This document shows positions 26,198-34,000 of a DNA stretch of 34,000 nt, piece after piece. The stretch is from Flavilitoribacter nigricans DSM 23189 = NBRC 102662 (lineage in GTDB: Bacteria; Bacteroidota; Bacteroidia; Chitinophagales; Saprospiraceae), in the NCBI RefSeq assembly GCF_002646595.1, contig NZ_PDUD01000070.1, forward strand, positions 1 through 34,000, given 5' to 3'. How positions within the stretch are numbered: the first letter of the stretch is position 1; each line of letters starts with the position of its first letter. The position numbers were made by a program, and so were the translations under genes. Below the pieces are notes generated by a model. That model was not told where the DNA came from. It saw only the letters and a program-made list of their open reading frames with translations, and did no database searches.

Positions 26198-26292
26198 TGA
26201 AAATTTCTGCTACCTCGGGCGTAAACTTCGGAGACTGTTCCCGGAATAATCCGGAATCTAATTTCGTCGGACATTTCTTTAAAAAAATATAG
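26197..26292 (+). other. Start-coupled short reading frame ending at a run of seven A
   Basis: The ATG at 26197 overlaps the STAS gene's stop and opens a 31-codon frame (MKISATSGVNFGDCSRNN, then FVGHFFKKI) that ends at TAG 26290-26292 right after AAAAAAA (26281-26287). The HATPase frame continues one base back from here. One extra A would join the two into a protein with a complete RsbT-like N-terminus (NIAIANNYPVRESKD, then REAVRKLA). The frame has no ATG, GTG or TTG of its own before 26394. Confidence 0.6.
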
Positions 26293-26393
26293 CCATCGCA
26301 AATAATTATCCGGTTCGCGAATCCAAAGATGTAAGACTCTGCAGAGAAGCGGTTCGTAAATTAGCTGTTGCCTGTCATTTTGATAATCTGGCA

Positions 26394-27287
26394 GTGGAGG
26401 AACTAGCCCTGGTGACATCCGAACTTTGTGAGAATGCGATCAAACACGCTATTGAAGGAACACTGATCCTGGACGTTGAAAAAGGTGGCCGAATTTTGGT
26501 GATCCGGCTGAAAGACCGGGGACCGGGCATTTCCGATATTTCCATGGCTATGGAAAAGGGGTATTCCTCAGTTAAGGGGAGCCTGGGCCTGGGCCTGGAA
26601 ATAGTACGCCGATTGATGGACGATATCTCCATAAAATCTATAGTAGACCAGGGGACCACCATTGTGGCCAAAAAATTCCTGCCGCTGACCACTGATATCG
26701 TCGAATACGGTCTGCTCTCGATCGCTGCGGACGGTTACCTGTATAACGGGGATGCGTACGTCATCAAGGAGTTTGATGGAGACAGCGTGCTGCTGTCGGT
26801 GATCGACGGGGTTGGGCAGGGGCTCAAGGCCAATCTGGCTGCTTCCTTTATGGGTCGGTTGATCAAGGAAAATTATCGTCTCCCAACAGCAGAAATTCTG
26901 GAGATCTGCCATGAGTTGTTCAAAAAAGGTAAAATGGAGGGCGGTGCGGCCGTCAGTATTGCCAGACTTATGCCCGGTAAATTGGAATACGCCGGTATCG
27001 GCGATACCCACGCCTACTGGATCAATGATAAGTTGAACATTTTGAAAAATATTGTAGGTAGTGTCGGGAATTACAATTTCAAACCACCAATCGTCCAGGA
27101 GATACCGTTGTCGGAGCCGGTGACGCTTTGTCTCTGTACGGACGGTATACGCAATCTGCTGACCCGACCTCCTATGGAAGAGTTTTCGGACGTACAGCAG
27201 CTGGCGAAAATGCTCTATAATCATCATTCCAGATCGTACGGAGATGTGACGGCCCTGGTGGCACACTATAAGCTGTGTGACAGTTGA
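26394..27287 (+). CDS. RsbT-like serine kinase fused to RsbX/SpoIIE-like PP2C phosphatase
   Basis: The product has 297 aa from the only in-frame standard start (GTG 26394), but coding clearly extends upstream: 26283-26393 encodes the first strand and helix of an RsbT-type domain. The HATPase part has the N box (VTSELCENAIKHA), G1 DRGPGI at 41-46 and G2 GSLGLGLEIV at 62-71. The PP2C part has NGDAYVI, VLLSVIDGVGQG, LEYAGIGDTHAYW, LCLCTDGIRN and a final SYGDVTALVAHY, with the metal-binding Asp of SpoIIE/RsbX. The kinase would phosphorylate the STAS protein and the phosphatase reset it, so two antagonistic stressosome activities sit in one chain. It overlaps the next gene's GTG by 11 bases. Confidence 0.85.
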   Translation: MEELALVTSELCENAIKHAIEGTLILDVEKGGRILVIRLKDRGPGISDISMAMEKGYSSVKGSLGLGLEIVRRLMDDISIKSIVDQGTTIVAKKFLPLTTDIVEYGLLSIAADGYLYNGDAYVIKEFDGDSVLLSVIDGVGQGLKANLAASFMGRLIKENYRLPTAEILEICHELFKKGKMEGGAAVSIARLMPGKLEYAGIGDTHAYWINDKLNILKNIVGSVGNYNFKPPIVQEIPLSEPVTLCLCTDGIRNLLTRPPMEEFSDVQQLAKMLYNHHSRSYGDVTALVAHYKLCDS

Positions 27288-28302
27288 GTCGGCTGAAAAT
27301 ACAAGATGCTTGAAAAGTTCTACCGAAATATACGATTTTCTGTCCTCTATCATCAGTGCAGCCCCCTACGGGATCATTGCCGTGGATATGATCGGAGAAG
27401 TGCTGTTGCTCAACGAACAGGCCCTGCGGTACCTGGAGATCGGCCACAGCCCCAACGAGGTGATCGAGAAAAAACTGGTGGACTTTTTACCACATCTTCC
27501 CCAACTGGCCAATGTGGTCAATCAGTGTATCAATTTCGGCCGCGAAAATTTTGACGTATCCGAAACCAGTCCGGGCCGCCGTCATTTAACCATCCGGGGT
27601 CGCCAGATCCTGAATGGCATGATCCTCACCATTGAAGATGTAACGGCCACCAAAGAAGTAGAGCGGGCTACCCTGAACGCTATGCTTGATGGGCAGGAAA
27701 AAGAAAGGCGGCGCTGGGCCCAGGAGATCCACGATGGGATCGGTCCGGTATTATCTTCCATAAAGATGAACCTGGACGAAGTGCAGGAGGAGGTCTACGC
27801 CAAAAGCAGCCCCCGGTATCAGGATAACTTTGAGACGGCCCAGGAGCTACTAAAGTCCGTCACCCGGGACCTGCGCTCTATCTCCCACGATCTGATGCCC
27901 AGTGCGCTGGAGGATTTTGGCTTGGTGTCTGCACTGGATAGCCTGTGTAAAAAGTTCCAGACCGGCGACGGTCCCGCTTTACAATTCATTGTGACCGGTG
28001 AGATCCAGCGATTGAATTCCAGTATCGAACTGGCTTTATACCGGGCCGGACAGGAATTACTACACAATGCTTTGAAATACGCAAAGGCCACCCGGATCAG
28101 CCTGCAACTGATCAAGCACCGGGACAGTATCGTGCTGATGGTGGAAGACGATGGGATCGGATTCAATAAAAATCAGTTCGGAGCCGACAACGGGATCGGA
28201 CTGAAAAATATCGCTACCCGTATTCAGTCAACCGGTGGGGATTTTGTACTCGAAACGGAGGAGGCGCACGGCACCATGGTGATCATTGAGATCCCGCTGT
28301 AA
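27277..28302 (+). CDS. PAS-domain sensor histidine kinase, NarL-partner (HisKA_3) type
   Basis: This is a 341-aa cytosolic kinase with no membrane segment. Residues about 18-125 form a PAS domain (IISAAPYGIIAVDMIGEVLL). The HisKA_3 dimerisation helix carries RRWAQEIHDGIGPVLSSI with phospho-acceptor His152. The HATPase follows with the N box (GQELLHNALKYA), VEDDGIGF and NGIGLKNIATRI. The start is GTG at 27277, overlapping the RsbT/X gene by 11 bases, so the two are translationally coupled. The PAS domain presumably senses a cytosolic signal or serves as the contact point for the released RsbT-like kinase. The cognate regulator is the NarL-type gene 212 bases downstream. Confidence 0.9.
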   Translation: MTVESAENTRCLKSSTEIYDFLSSIISAAPYGIIAVDMIGEVLLLNEQALRYLEIGHSPNEVIEKKLVDFLPHLPQLANVVNQCINFGRENFDVSETSPGRRHLTIRGRQILNGMILTIEDVTATKEVERATLNAMLDGQEKERRRWAQEIHDGIGPVLSSIKMNLDEVQEEVYAKSSPRYQDNFETAQELLKSVTRDLRSISHDLMPSALEDFGLVSALDSLCKKFQTGDGPALQFIVTGEIQRLNSSIELALYRAGQELLHNALKYAKATRISLQLIKHRDSIVLMVEDDGIGFNKNQFGADNGIGLKNIATRIQSTGGDFVLETEEAHGTMVIIEIPL

Positions 28303-28331
28303 GGATAGGGAGCATTGAATAGTGAAAATGG

Positions 28332-28458
28332 CAAATTCAATAGCAATGGCAAATTCAACACCTCAAGATCGGTGAAACGATCAATAATGGACCGAACTGT
28401 TGCGGTTAGTTTGCCATTGCCATTGATATTGATATTGCCATTGATATTGTCATTGCCA
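28332..28458. repeat. Facing hexamer arrays (CAAnnn x5 and TTGnnA x8) between kinase and regulator genes
   Basis: Bases 28332-28361 read as five hexamers starting CAA (CAAATT, CAATAG, CAATGG, CAAATT, CAACAC). Bases 28411-28458 are eight hexamers of the form TTGnnA (TTGCCA twice, TTGATA twice, TTGCCA, TTGATA, TTGTCA, TTGCCA). GCAATGGCAAA (28343-28353) and TTTGCCATTGC (28410-28420) are perfect complements, so the arrays can pair into a long imperfect hairpin enclosing a small one (GATCG at 28367-28371 with CGATC at 28378-28382). Slippage at such arrays would change the hairpin. Confidence 0.75.
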
Positions 28459-28514
28459 TTAAATACCCGCAAAGGGATCCATCAAAACACAACCCAGACA
28501 TTAAAGAGAAAGCT

Positions 28515-29159
28515 ATGATAAAAGTCATTACAGTAGACGATCATAAGATCTTCAGGGACGGCATCGCTTCGCTGCTGGAAAATGATCCGGAGATCGAGGT
28601 GGTAGGGGAGGCAGAGAATGAAAACCAACTGCTGGAACTGATGGCGAAGCAACCAGCGGACGTCATTCTTATGGATATCCACCTGAAGGACAGCAACGGC
28701 ATCAACATCACGATCCGCATAAAATCCGAAATGCCGGACGTGAAGATCCTCGCTTTTTCCATGCACAATCAGGTGGAGTATGTGGTCAAAATGCTGGAAG
28801 CCGGGGCATCCGGTTACCTGCTGAAAGATGCCGGGAAGGAAGAGATGGTCCGGGCGATACGGGTGGTGGCTTCCGGAAACACCTATTACAGTAATGAGAT
28901 CTCCAATGTGATCCTCCAGGCACTGAACCGGAAAAATGAACCCGAGGTAAAAAGGAATAACGTCCTCACCAAACGGGAAGTGGAAGTACTGAAACTCATT
29001 GCCAGCGAATACTCTAACTCCGAGATTGCCAGTCAGTTACACATCAGCGTACGTACCGTAGATACCCACCGACGGAATCTGTTGGAGAAATTAAACGTCA
29101 AAAATACGGCCGGATTGGTAAAATATGCCATGAAGGAAAACATACTTGATAGCGAGTAA
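28515..29159 (+). CDS. NarL/FixJ-family response regulator
   Basis: This is a 214-aa two-domain regulator. The receiver domain has the acidic pair in VDDH (Asp8/Asp9), the phospho-acceptor Asp54 in LMDIHL, and Lys in GYLLKDAGKEE. The LuxR-type helix-turn-helix at about 148-210 reads LTKREVEVLKLIASEYSNSEIASQLHISVRTVDTHRR. Phosphorylated by the upstream histidine kinase, it binds DNA as a dimer. It is the apparent output of the stressosome-like operon, because no sigma-B gene exists in Bacteroidota. The start is ATG 28515, and the 212-base gap before it is filled largely by hexamer arrays. Confidence 0.92.
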   Translation: MIKVITVDDHKIFRDGIASLLENDPEIEVVGEAENENQLLELMAKQPADVILMDIHLKDSNGINITIRIKSEMPDVKILAFSMHNQVEYVVKMLEAGASGYLLKDAGKEEMVRAIRVVASGNTYYSNEISNVILQALNRKNEPEVKRNNVLTKREVEVLKLIASEYSNSEIASQLHISVRTVDTHRRNLLEKLNVKNTAGLVKYAMKENILDSE

Positions 29160-29268
29160 TGCTAGGTGATTTTCCCAGGCCATCTACGAGAAAACATTAG
29201 GTCCTACTAACAAAGCAGTATTTTTCAAATTAGGTTTTTTAGCTCTTATACAGGCGCTTATCCCGATC

Positions 29269-29276
29269 TATCTTTG
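29269..29276 (+). promoter_or_regulatory. Candidate Bacteroidota -7 promoter box
   Basis: TATCTTTG is an exact TAnnTTTG match ending 4 bases before the ATG at 29281. If it is used, transcription starts close to that ATG, so the mRNA would be leaderless or translation would begin at the in-frame ATG 29320. No TTG -33 element was seen at the usual distance. Confidence 0.35.
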
Positions 29277-29280
29277 TCTT

Positions 29281-29742
29281 ATGAAATTTAGCCTCAATTC
29301 ACTTTTACAAGACTTTGATATGATCGACCGTCCAATAACTGCTCTACTGTTTGTTTCCAATCAGGAAGAAGCCGACCTGATAAAACAACAAGTGCATAAG
29401 AGCGCAAGCTCGACGGTAGTTCTAACTGCGTTTACCGTTGATGATTTTAAGAAAAAGTTAGCCTGGTTTCCCACCACCTTCATCGTTATTCGCGATCAGG
29501 ACATGGTGGACGCTGCAAAAAACATCCTGGAAAAATATGTCTCCGTCCATGGAGAACACGCACCGTTACTGGTCACTTCCACGGATTCCCGCGCACTGAC
29601 TGACCTGCCCTTCCGTCTGGAAGCGCTTTTCGATAGCACCCGGGAATTTCGGGAGCAACAGGAATTATTGCGTCAGCAAAAGCTGGAGGAACAAAGACGG
29701 ACTGTACTTTCCCGGGAAACCGGGGCCCAAGATCCGGCTTAG
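29281..29742 (+). CDS. Degenerate receiver-like protein with coiled-coil tail
   Basis: This 153-aa protein belongs to no family I recognise with certainty; the in-frame ATG at 29320 would give 140 aa. Residues about 19-115 follow the alternating strand-helix order of a receiver domain (ITALLFVSNQEEADLI, TTFIVIRDQDMVDAA, PLLVTSTDSRALTD). The acidic pair after strand 1 is replaced by SNQ, and the residue at the phospho-acceptor place is Asp72 in an unusual context. The tail (FREQQELLRQQKLEEQRR) is a short coiled coil. Its position just after the response regulator suggests a phosphorylation-independent partner or a stand-alone regulator. It converges with the M16 protease gene, only 8 bases apart. 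Confidence 0.7.
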   Translation: MKFSLNSLLQDFDMIDRPITALLFVSNQEEADLIKQQVHKSASSTVVLTAFTVDDFKKKLAWFPTTFIVIRDQDMVDAAKNILEKYVSVHGEHAPLLVTSTDSRALTDLPFRLEALFDSTREFREQQELLRQQKLEEQRRTVLSRETGAQDPA

Positions 29743-29750
29743 CCTCGGTA

Positions 29751-32594
29751 TTAATTCTTTTCAAACGCCTCCTCTTCGGGCAGTAGCACGAACTGCATGA
29801 AATTTTCCGTTCCGAAATATTTTCGGGCGGCATCCTGCAGCATTTTGCTGTCGAGGGTAGCGATCGCTTCCTCCAGCGCCTCCAGTTTTATCCCATCCAG
29901 CGGCAGATCGTTCTGGTAACGGGCATTGAGTTGACCCAGCCAGTAGCCGTTCTCCTTGAGATTTTTGATCTTGCTCTGGAGTTGGGTTTCCGTGATCTTT
30001 TTAATATCGGTTGCGTCCGCTCCGTTTTCCATGATCTTTTCGATCTCGGATTTAGCCGTGGCGATCAGTTCGTCAACTTCCTCCGGTTCGGCGTTAAAAC
30101 TAATGGTGATGGAATAGTCCGGCTTCGGATACTGGCCGACATTGGATCGCACCGTTACCCCGTAAACACCACCTTTATCCTCCCGCATGGCTTCGCGCAG
30201 TTTGATCCGTACGAGACTGGCCAGGGAGGTGAAGGCGTAGCGGTTCTCGGCGGTGTATTCGAAATCGTCGTGGTAGACCATTTCCACAAGGGCCTTGGGG
30301 GCGGCCCCTCTCACCCAGGTCTTCTCTATTTTTCCTTCCACCATATCCGCCTTGACGTCCTTCCATTTTTCCCAGCGACCCTGGGTAGGCAGACTGCCCA
30401 GATATTTGAGTAGTAATGGGCGGAAACTTTCCAGGTCGAAATTACCGACAAATATGAAGGTGAAATCACCGGCGTCGGCAAAGCGGTCCTGGTAGATCTC
30501 GTAGATCTTATCGATGTCCAGCGATTCGAGATCGGACATTTCCGGCAGCGCCTTACGGCGGGGATGGTCGGCGTATTTCAGTTTGGTTTTCTCGGCGGCA
30601 AAATAGTAGTAGGGATTCACCAGAATATTCTGCATAATGGATTTCTGCTGCGTAACGTAGCTCTGCAGTACCTCTTCGTCTTTTCGCGGGGCGGTGAAGT
30701 AGAGGTAGATCAGTTCGAAAAGGGTCTCTACATCTTCCGGAGAAGTGCTGCCGTTGAGACCTTCGTTCAACTCGCCGATGTAGGGACCGACACTGATATT
30801 TTTACCGGCCAGTTTTTTATTGAGTTCGGAAAGCGGGAAGTCGCTGATCCCACTTTGGTCAATAATGGCCACTGCATTGGTAGCGTTGAAATAATCCTGG
30901 TCGTTGTACAACGAGTTACCACCCGGGCTGAAGGCCGTGAAGCGGATCTGGTCATTCTGAAAGTCAGTGGGTTTCAGTACCACTTTGATCCCGTTGGATA
31001 GGGTCCATTCCGTTACGCCCAGGTCCGGCCATTTCTTTTCGCCGACGATTTCGCCCATACCCAGTTCCGCATCCAATAGGGGAGCATCCGAGACTTCGTC
31101 GATATAGGGATCCAGTTTCAGTTGCTCGATGGAATCCAGAGTGGCCAGGATGGCGTCTTCGGCGGGCAGCGTGGCTCCTTCCTTTTCCGGACCGGTCACC
31201 ACAATGGTACGATCGGTCTCGGTGATCCACTCCCTGGGCTGGGCGTTGATGTCTTCCAGACTGATGGTAGGTAACAATTTTTCGATCAATGCCAGGCGCT
31301 GTTCCGCATCCGTGAACGGACTGTCCTTTAAAAAATGGCTGACCAGTCCGCTGGCTAAACTGCCGGACGGCGTTTTGTCCTGTTCCTTAAAGGACTTTTC
31401 CGCCGAGCGCAGGGTCTCGGCCTTGGCCCGTTCGAGTTCCGTAGCTACGAAACCGTGGTCCAGGGCCCGCCGGGTTTCGGTGTATACCGAAGAAAGTCCC
31501 TGCAGCACGCCACCTTCGGCCACGAAAGCGTAGAGGAAATAGTTGTCCAGATCCCCGAGGTCGCCCCCGTAACCGGAATACGCAAAGGTAAAGGGCGGAT
31601 TGGGTTGCTGACGGATCTCTACGAGCCGCGCATTCAGCATGCGGTTGTAGAGGGAGTGCATGATGCTGGTCCGGTAGTCCTGTTCATTTTCCACGGGAGT
31701 TTCCGGGTGTTTGATGGACAACTGGATACGGGTAAAGGAATTTTCTTTATCGGTAGCGATCACGAAGCGGGTCTCTTCGTGCCGTGGAATACTGTAGTCT
31801 TCCCGTTCTCGTGGTGTTCCGGGATTTTCCAGATCGGAAAAGCGGCGCCGGATCTCTTCTTCCATCCAAAGCAGATCGAAATCACCGACGGCGATCACGG
31901 CCATAAGGTCGGGCCGGTACCAGTCCTGATAAAAGCGGCCGATGGTTGCGTAATCGGCATTTTCGATGATCTCCGGATCCCCGATGGGCAAACGCTCAGC
32001 GTAGCGGGAACCCTTATAAGTGATGGGAAAGGATTTTTGCTGCAGGCGCTGATCGGGACTCAGGCTGGAACGCCATTCCGAGATCACCACGCCGCGTTCT
32101 TTATCGATCTCCTCGGGATCGAGCGTAAGGCCACCGGCCCAGTCCTCCAGGATCAGCAGCCCCTTTTCCAGAAGTTCCGTACTGTCCGTACGGGTTTGCA
32201 GCATATAGACGGTCTCCTCGAAACTGGTATAGGCGTTCAGGTCGGGACCGAAGCGGGTGCCGGCCAGTTCGAGAAAATCGATCAGTTCGTTCTTTTCAAA
32301 GTTTTCGGTGCCGTTGAAGGCCATGTGTTCAATGAAGTGCGCCAGTCCCTGCTGATCGTCATCTTCCTGCAGCGATCCGGCGTGGACGGCCAGCCGCAGT
32401 TCCGCCCGGTTCTCGGGCTTTTCATTGTGCTTGATGAAGTATTTGAGACCGTTGTCCAGTTCTCCGCTGATCACAGTAGGGTCCATAGGCAGCGGTGTGC
32501 CCGCAGTCTGGGCAGTTCCCTGGAAAATGAATAGTTGGAGGAGCAGTAAGATGAAATAGCCGGTATGGGCCCGGAACTGGTCATTGCGCGTCAT
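29751..32594 (-). CDS. M16-family zinc metalloprotease (pitrilysin-like)
   Basis: This is a 947-aa exported protease; the signal peptide spans residues 1 to about 29 (FILLLLQLFIFQGTAQ). The inverted zinc motif HFIEH has His86, Glu89 and His90, and the third ligand is Glu166 in DKERGVV, 76 residues after His90 as in the family. LNAYTSFEETVY near 119-130 is the usual conserved strand. A second M16 half follows (about 500-920) without an HxxEH motif but with the R/Y substrate pair region near REAMREDKGGVYGV. This matches the single-chain two-half type common in Bacteroidota (about 930-950 aa). It degrades peptides in the periplasm. It lies 90 bases after the GH43-like gene on the same strand and may share a transcript with it. 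Confidence 0.92.
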   Translation of the reverse strand: MTRNDQFRAHTGYFILLLLQLFIFQGTAQTAGTPLPMDPTVISGELDNGLKYFIKHNEKPENRAELRLAVHAGSLQEDDDQQGLAHFIEHMAFNGTENFEKNELIDFLELAGTRFGPDLNAYTSFEETVYMLQTRTDSTELLEKGLLILEDWAGGLTLDPEEIDKERGVVISEWRSSLSPDQRLQQKSFPITYKGSRYAERLPIGDPEIIENADYATIGRFYQDWYRPDLMAVIAVGDFDLLWMEEEIRRRFSDLENPGTPREREDYSIPRHEETRFVIATDKENSFTRIQLSIKHPETPVENEQDYRTSIMHSLYNRMLNARLVEIRQQPNPPFTFAYSGYGGDLGDLDNYFLYAFVAEGGVLQGLSSVYTETRRALDHGFVATELERAKAETLRSAEKSFKEQDKTPSGSLASGLVSHFLKDSPFTDAEQRLALIEKLLPTISLEDINAQPREWITETDRTIVVTGPEKEGATLPAEDAILATLDSIEQLKLDPYIDEVSDAPLLDAELGMGEIVGEKKWPDLGVTEWTLSNGIKVVLKPTDFQNDQIRFTAFSPGGNSLYNDQDYFNATNAVAIIDQSGISDFPLSELNKKLAGKNISVGPYIGELNEGLNGSTSPEDVETLFELIYLYFTAPRKDEEVLQSYVTQQKSIMQNILVNPYYYFAAEKTKLKYADHPRRKALPEMSDLESLDIDKIYEIYQDRFADAGDFTFIFVGNFDLESFRPLLLKYLGSLPTQGRWEKWKDVKADMVEGKIEKTWVRGAAPKALVEMVYHDDFEYTAENRYAFTSLASLVRIKLREAMREDKGGVYGVTVRSNVGQYPKPDYSITISFNAEPEEVDELIATAKSEIEKIMENGADATDIKKITETQLQSKIKNLKENGYWLGQLNARYQNDLPLDGIKLEALEEAIATLDSKMLQDAARKYFGTENFMQFVLLPEEEAFEKN

Positions 32595-32684
32595 GCTATT
32601 TAAGATTAGGGTGATGAAAACTTGGGAGGATACAGTGTACCCTTTAATGTTAACGGCAGTTTTGCCGAAATAGTTGTTGTTGCG

Positions 32685-33770
32685 TTACTCATCCAGCGGC
32701 TCCGACGTCGCCAGGGCGATCACCCGGCCTTCGCTGCCCACGGCATTGTAAAAGTGGTAGACCACGCCGTTCCAACGGACTACCCAGGGCTTATGCGCGT
32801 ACTGCTGATCGTAATCCTCGGAAGGCGCGATCAGGTCGGGACCTTCCCAGTCTGTCCAGTTCACCAGATCGTAAGAACAGGCGAAGCGTTCGAAAGCGCC
32901 GGGTTTCCAGAAGGCACCGAAGTAGAACATCACGTAAAGATTGCCCATACGCACGATCTGGGCATCCCCACAGATGCCTTCGTGCCGGGTAATGAGCGGA
33001 TCTTCGCCCCAGCGTTCCCAGTGCACCATATCCCGGGAAACGGCCAGTCCGATACTTTCGTAGCGGGCCGTATCACCTTTGGCGTTGTAATACATGAGGA
33101 ATGGGTAGCCGGTCACCTCTTCGCGATCGTGGATCACGGAGCTCTTGTAGATCTTATCGGTCTCAAACCAGCGCGCATCCTTATCTCCGGGCAAAAGCAC
33201 CGGATCGGCCAGCCGGCTCCACTGTTCGGATTTGATCAGCGGATCGTAGAAAGCCATGCCGACGCCCAGCGTGCCCTTTTCGTAACCTTCGGTAGCGCCG
33301 CCGAGATACGACATCCACAGTTTACCGTCGTGGCCGTACATCTTGTACGTGCCGCCCCAGTCGATATCCACCAGCGCCATATAGCCGGCTTTCTGATTGG
33401 CGTCCCAGGTATTCTGGGAAAAGGTGAGCAGGCGGCCGATGGTCCGCCATTGCAACAGGTCCTGGCTTTCCGCCAGCCAGGTTTCGTAACCCTGTCCGTC
33501 AAAAACGATATAGCTCATGTACCACTGGCCGTTCTTTCGGAAAACGGTCGGACTGTCTACCATTTTGCCGGAATCCGGATGTTGGAGTACGATACCGTAT
33601 TTGTACGGCGTCCGGACGGCCCGGTAGACACTGTCCATGACGCTCTGGGGTACGCTTTGGGGCAAATGGGCGGAGCGCGGCGTATGGCAGGCCGACAGGA
33701 GAATTAACAATACCCCGATCAGCCCGGGAAATCTGTGACGTTTCGCGAACGGCAGGTAGTAGAATTTCAT
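32685..33770 (-). CDS. GH43-like five-bladed beta-propeller lipoprotein
   Basis: This is a 361-aa lipoprotein with lipobox LSAC after LIGVLLIL. The sequence has the blade rhythm of GH43/GH32/GH130-type propellers, each with an x-x-x-W-Y/M-x-Y core: DSPTVFRKNGQWYMSYI, KMYGHDGKLWMSYLGG, YPFLMYYNAKG, GDAQIVRMGNLYVMFYFG and KPWVVRWNGVVYHFYNAVG. Each blade is followed by a segment with D..W (S.DL.W, S.DMVHWE, SYDLVNWT), which is typical. Catalytic candidates are Asp in VDSPTV, Glu/Asp in the ETDKIYKSS region and Asp in GDAQIV; they cannot be assigned without a structure. Substrates of such enzymes are arabino-, galacto- or manno-configured glycans. No SusC/SusD pair or other glycoside hydrolase is in the window. 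Confidence 0.8.
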   Translation of the reverse strand: MKFYYLPFAKRHRFPGLIGVLLILLSACHTPRSAHLPQSVPQSVMDSVYRAVRTPYKYGIVLQHPDSGKMVDSPTVFRKNGQWYMSYIVFDGQGYETWLAESQDLLQWRTIGRLLTFSQNTWDANQKAGYMALVDIDWGGTYKMYGHDGKLWMSYLGGATEGYEKGTLGVGMAFYDPLIKSEQWSRLADPVLLPGDKDARWFETDKIYKSSVIHDREEVTGYPFLMYYNAKGDTARYESIGLAVSRDMVHWERWGEDPLITRHEGICGDAQIVRMGNLYVMFYFGAFWKPGAFERFACSYDLVNWTDWEGPDLIAPSEDYDQQYAHKPWVVRWNGVVYHFYNAVGSEGRVIALATSEPLDE

Positions 33771-33826
33771 GCTTGTTTAGGTATTCGGTCCGAAATTTTC
33801 GAATGTTGTTCACCAATAGGATGAGG

Positions 33827-33847
33827 CCCACCGGTGATAGCGGTGGG
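33827..33847. repeat. 7-bp inverted repeat in the final intergenic stretch
   Basis: CCCACCG, loop GTGATAG and CGGTGGG form a perfect hairpin without a T-run, 57 bases upstream of the GH43-like gene's start. It could be the end of a transcript entering from the right. Bases 33771-34000 otherwise show no gene. Confidence 0.35.
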
Positions 33848-34000
33848 TGCTCCTGAGAAAAGATCCTACGCCGGCCCGTTAATTAATTCAAGTTGCCTTT
33901 AATTTAGATTCTAGCCAAAAGAGACTAGAAAAAGCCAATAAATAGGAATTTTATAGAATCAGAGCGGGAAGCTTAACAATAAGGTTGAGTGCCAAGCGAA

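Noticed and set aside
26278-26292. Canonical programmed -1 ribosomal frameshift at the A7 run
   Set aside because: In the zero frame the slip site would be T-AAA-AAA, which does not fit X-XXY-YYZ because the base before is T. An indel or transcriptional slippage is more likely.
28315-28518. Possible small membrane peptide (67 codons, LPLPLILILPLILSLPL)
   Set aside because: The hydrophobic pattern is simply the translation of the TTGnnA hexamer array; it starts with TTG and has no other support.
31455-33707. Two long plus-strand frames (359 and 361 codons) opposite the M16 protease and GH43-like genes
   Set aside because: Both are antisense to genes with catalytic motifs or signal peptides and have no domain features of their own.

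Overview
The window comes from a Bacteroidota chromosome, most likely a Saprospiria/Lewinella-type marine or freshwater bacterium. This rests on T9SS type A sorting tails, SprB-type repeats, many lipoproteins with an acidic residue right after the lipidated Cys, an M16 protease of Bacteroidota length, a TAnnTTTG-type promoter and the absence of strong Shine-Dalgarno sequences. The genus is an inference. No rRNA, tRNA, CRISPR or insertion sequence was recognised.

Region 1 (about 160-11493, all minus strand) reads as one long transcription unit. In transcription order it holds a membrane-associated hypothetical protein, a secreted WD40 protein, a small DUF4907-like lipoprotein, then kelch lipoprotein type B, kelch type A, a T9SS-secreted adhesin-like protein, kelch type B and kelch type A. 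The four kelch proteins are six-bladed propellers behind two fibronectin-like domains. They form two subfamilies arranged as a duplicated B-A pair around the T9SS gene.

Region 2 (12099-15956, minus) is a two-gene module: a CHAT-clan cysteine protease and a STAND-type ATPase with one membrane segment and C-terminal TPRs. It lies upstream of region 1 on the same strand, separated by a 605-base AT-rich gap. With the exported WD40 protein it looks like a CHAT/STAND/WD40 signalling or conflict system split over several polypeptides and possibly spanning the envelope. This is the best candidate for an undescribed system here, but joint function is inferred from synteny only.

Region 3 (16121-18572, minus) holds a small Cys-rich secreted-type protein whose signal peptide lies in another reading frame, then a DJ-1/PfpI lipoprotein, an AhpD-like protein and a Crp/Fnr regulator that look like a redox-response operon.

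Region 4 (18767-25060) holds pnuC and a Tat-exported Gfo/Idh/MocA oxidoreductase on plus, then a MaoC hydratase and a large SprB-repeat T9SS protein on minus.

Region 5 (25751-29159, plus) is a stressosome-like signalling operon: an RsbR/RsbS-type STAS protein, an RsbT-like kinase fused to an RsbX/SpoIIE-like phosphatase, a PAS histidine kinase and a NarL-family response regulator. Two oddities are an apparent frame break at a run of seven A at the start of the kinase-phosphatase, and hexamer arrays between the histidine kinase and regulator genes. A degenerate receiver-like protein follows.

Region 6 (29751-33770, minus) holds an M16 zinc protease and a GH43-like five-bladed propeller lipoprotein. 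The last 230 bases hold no gene.
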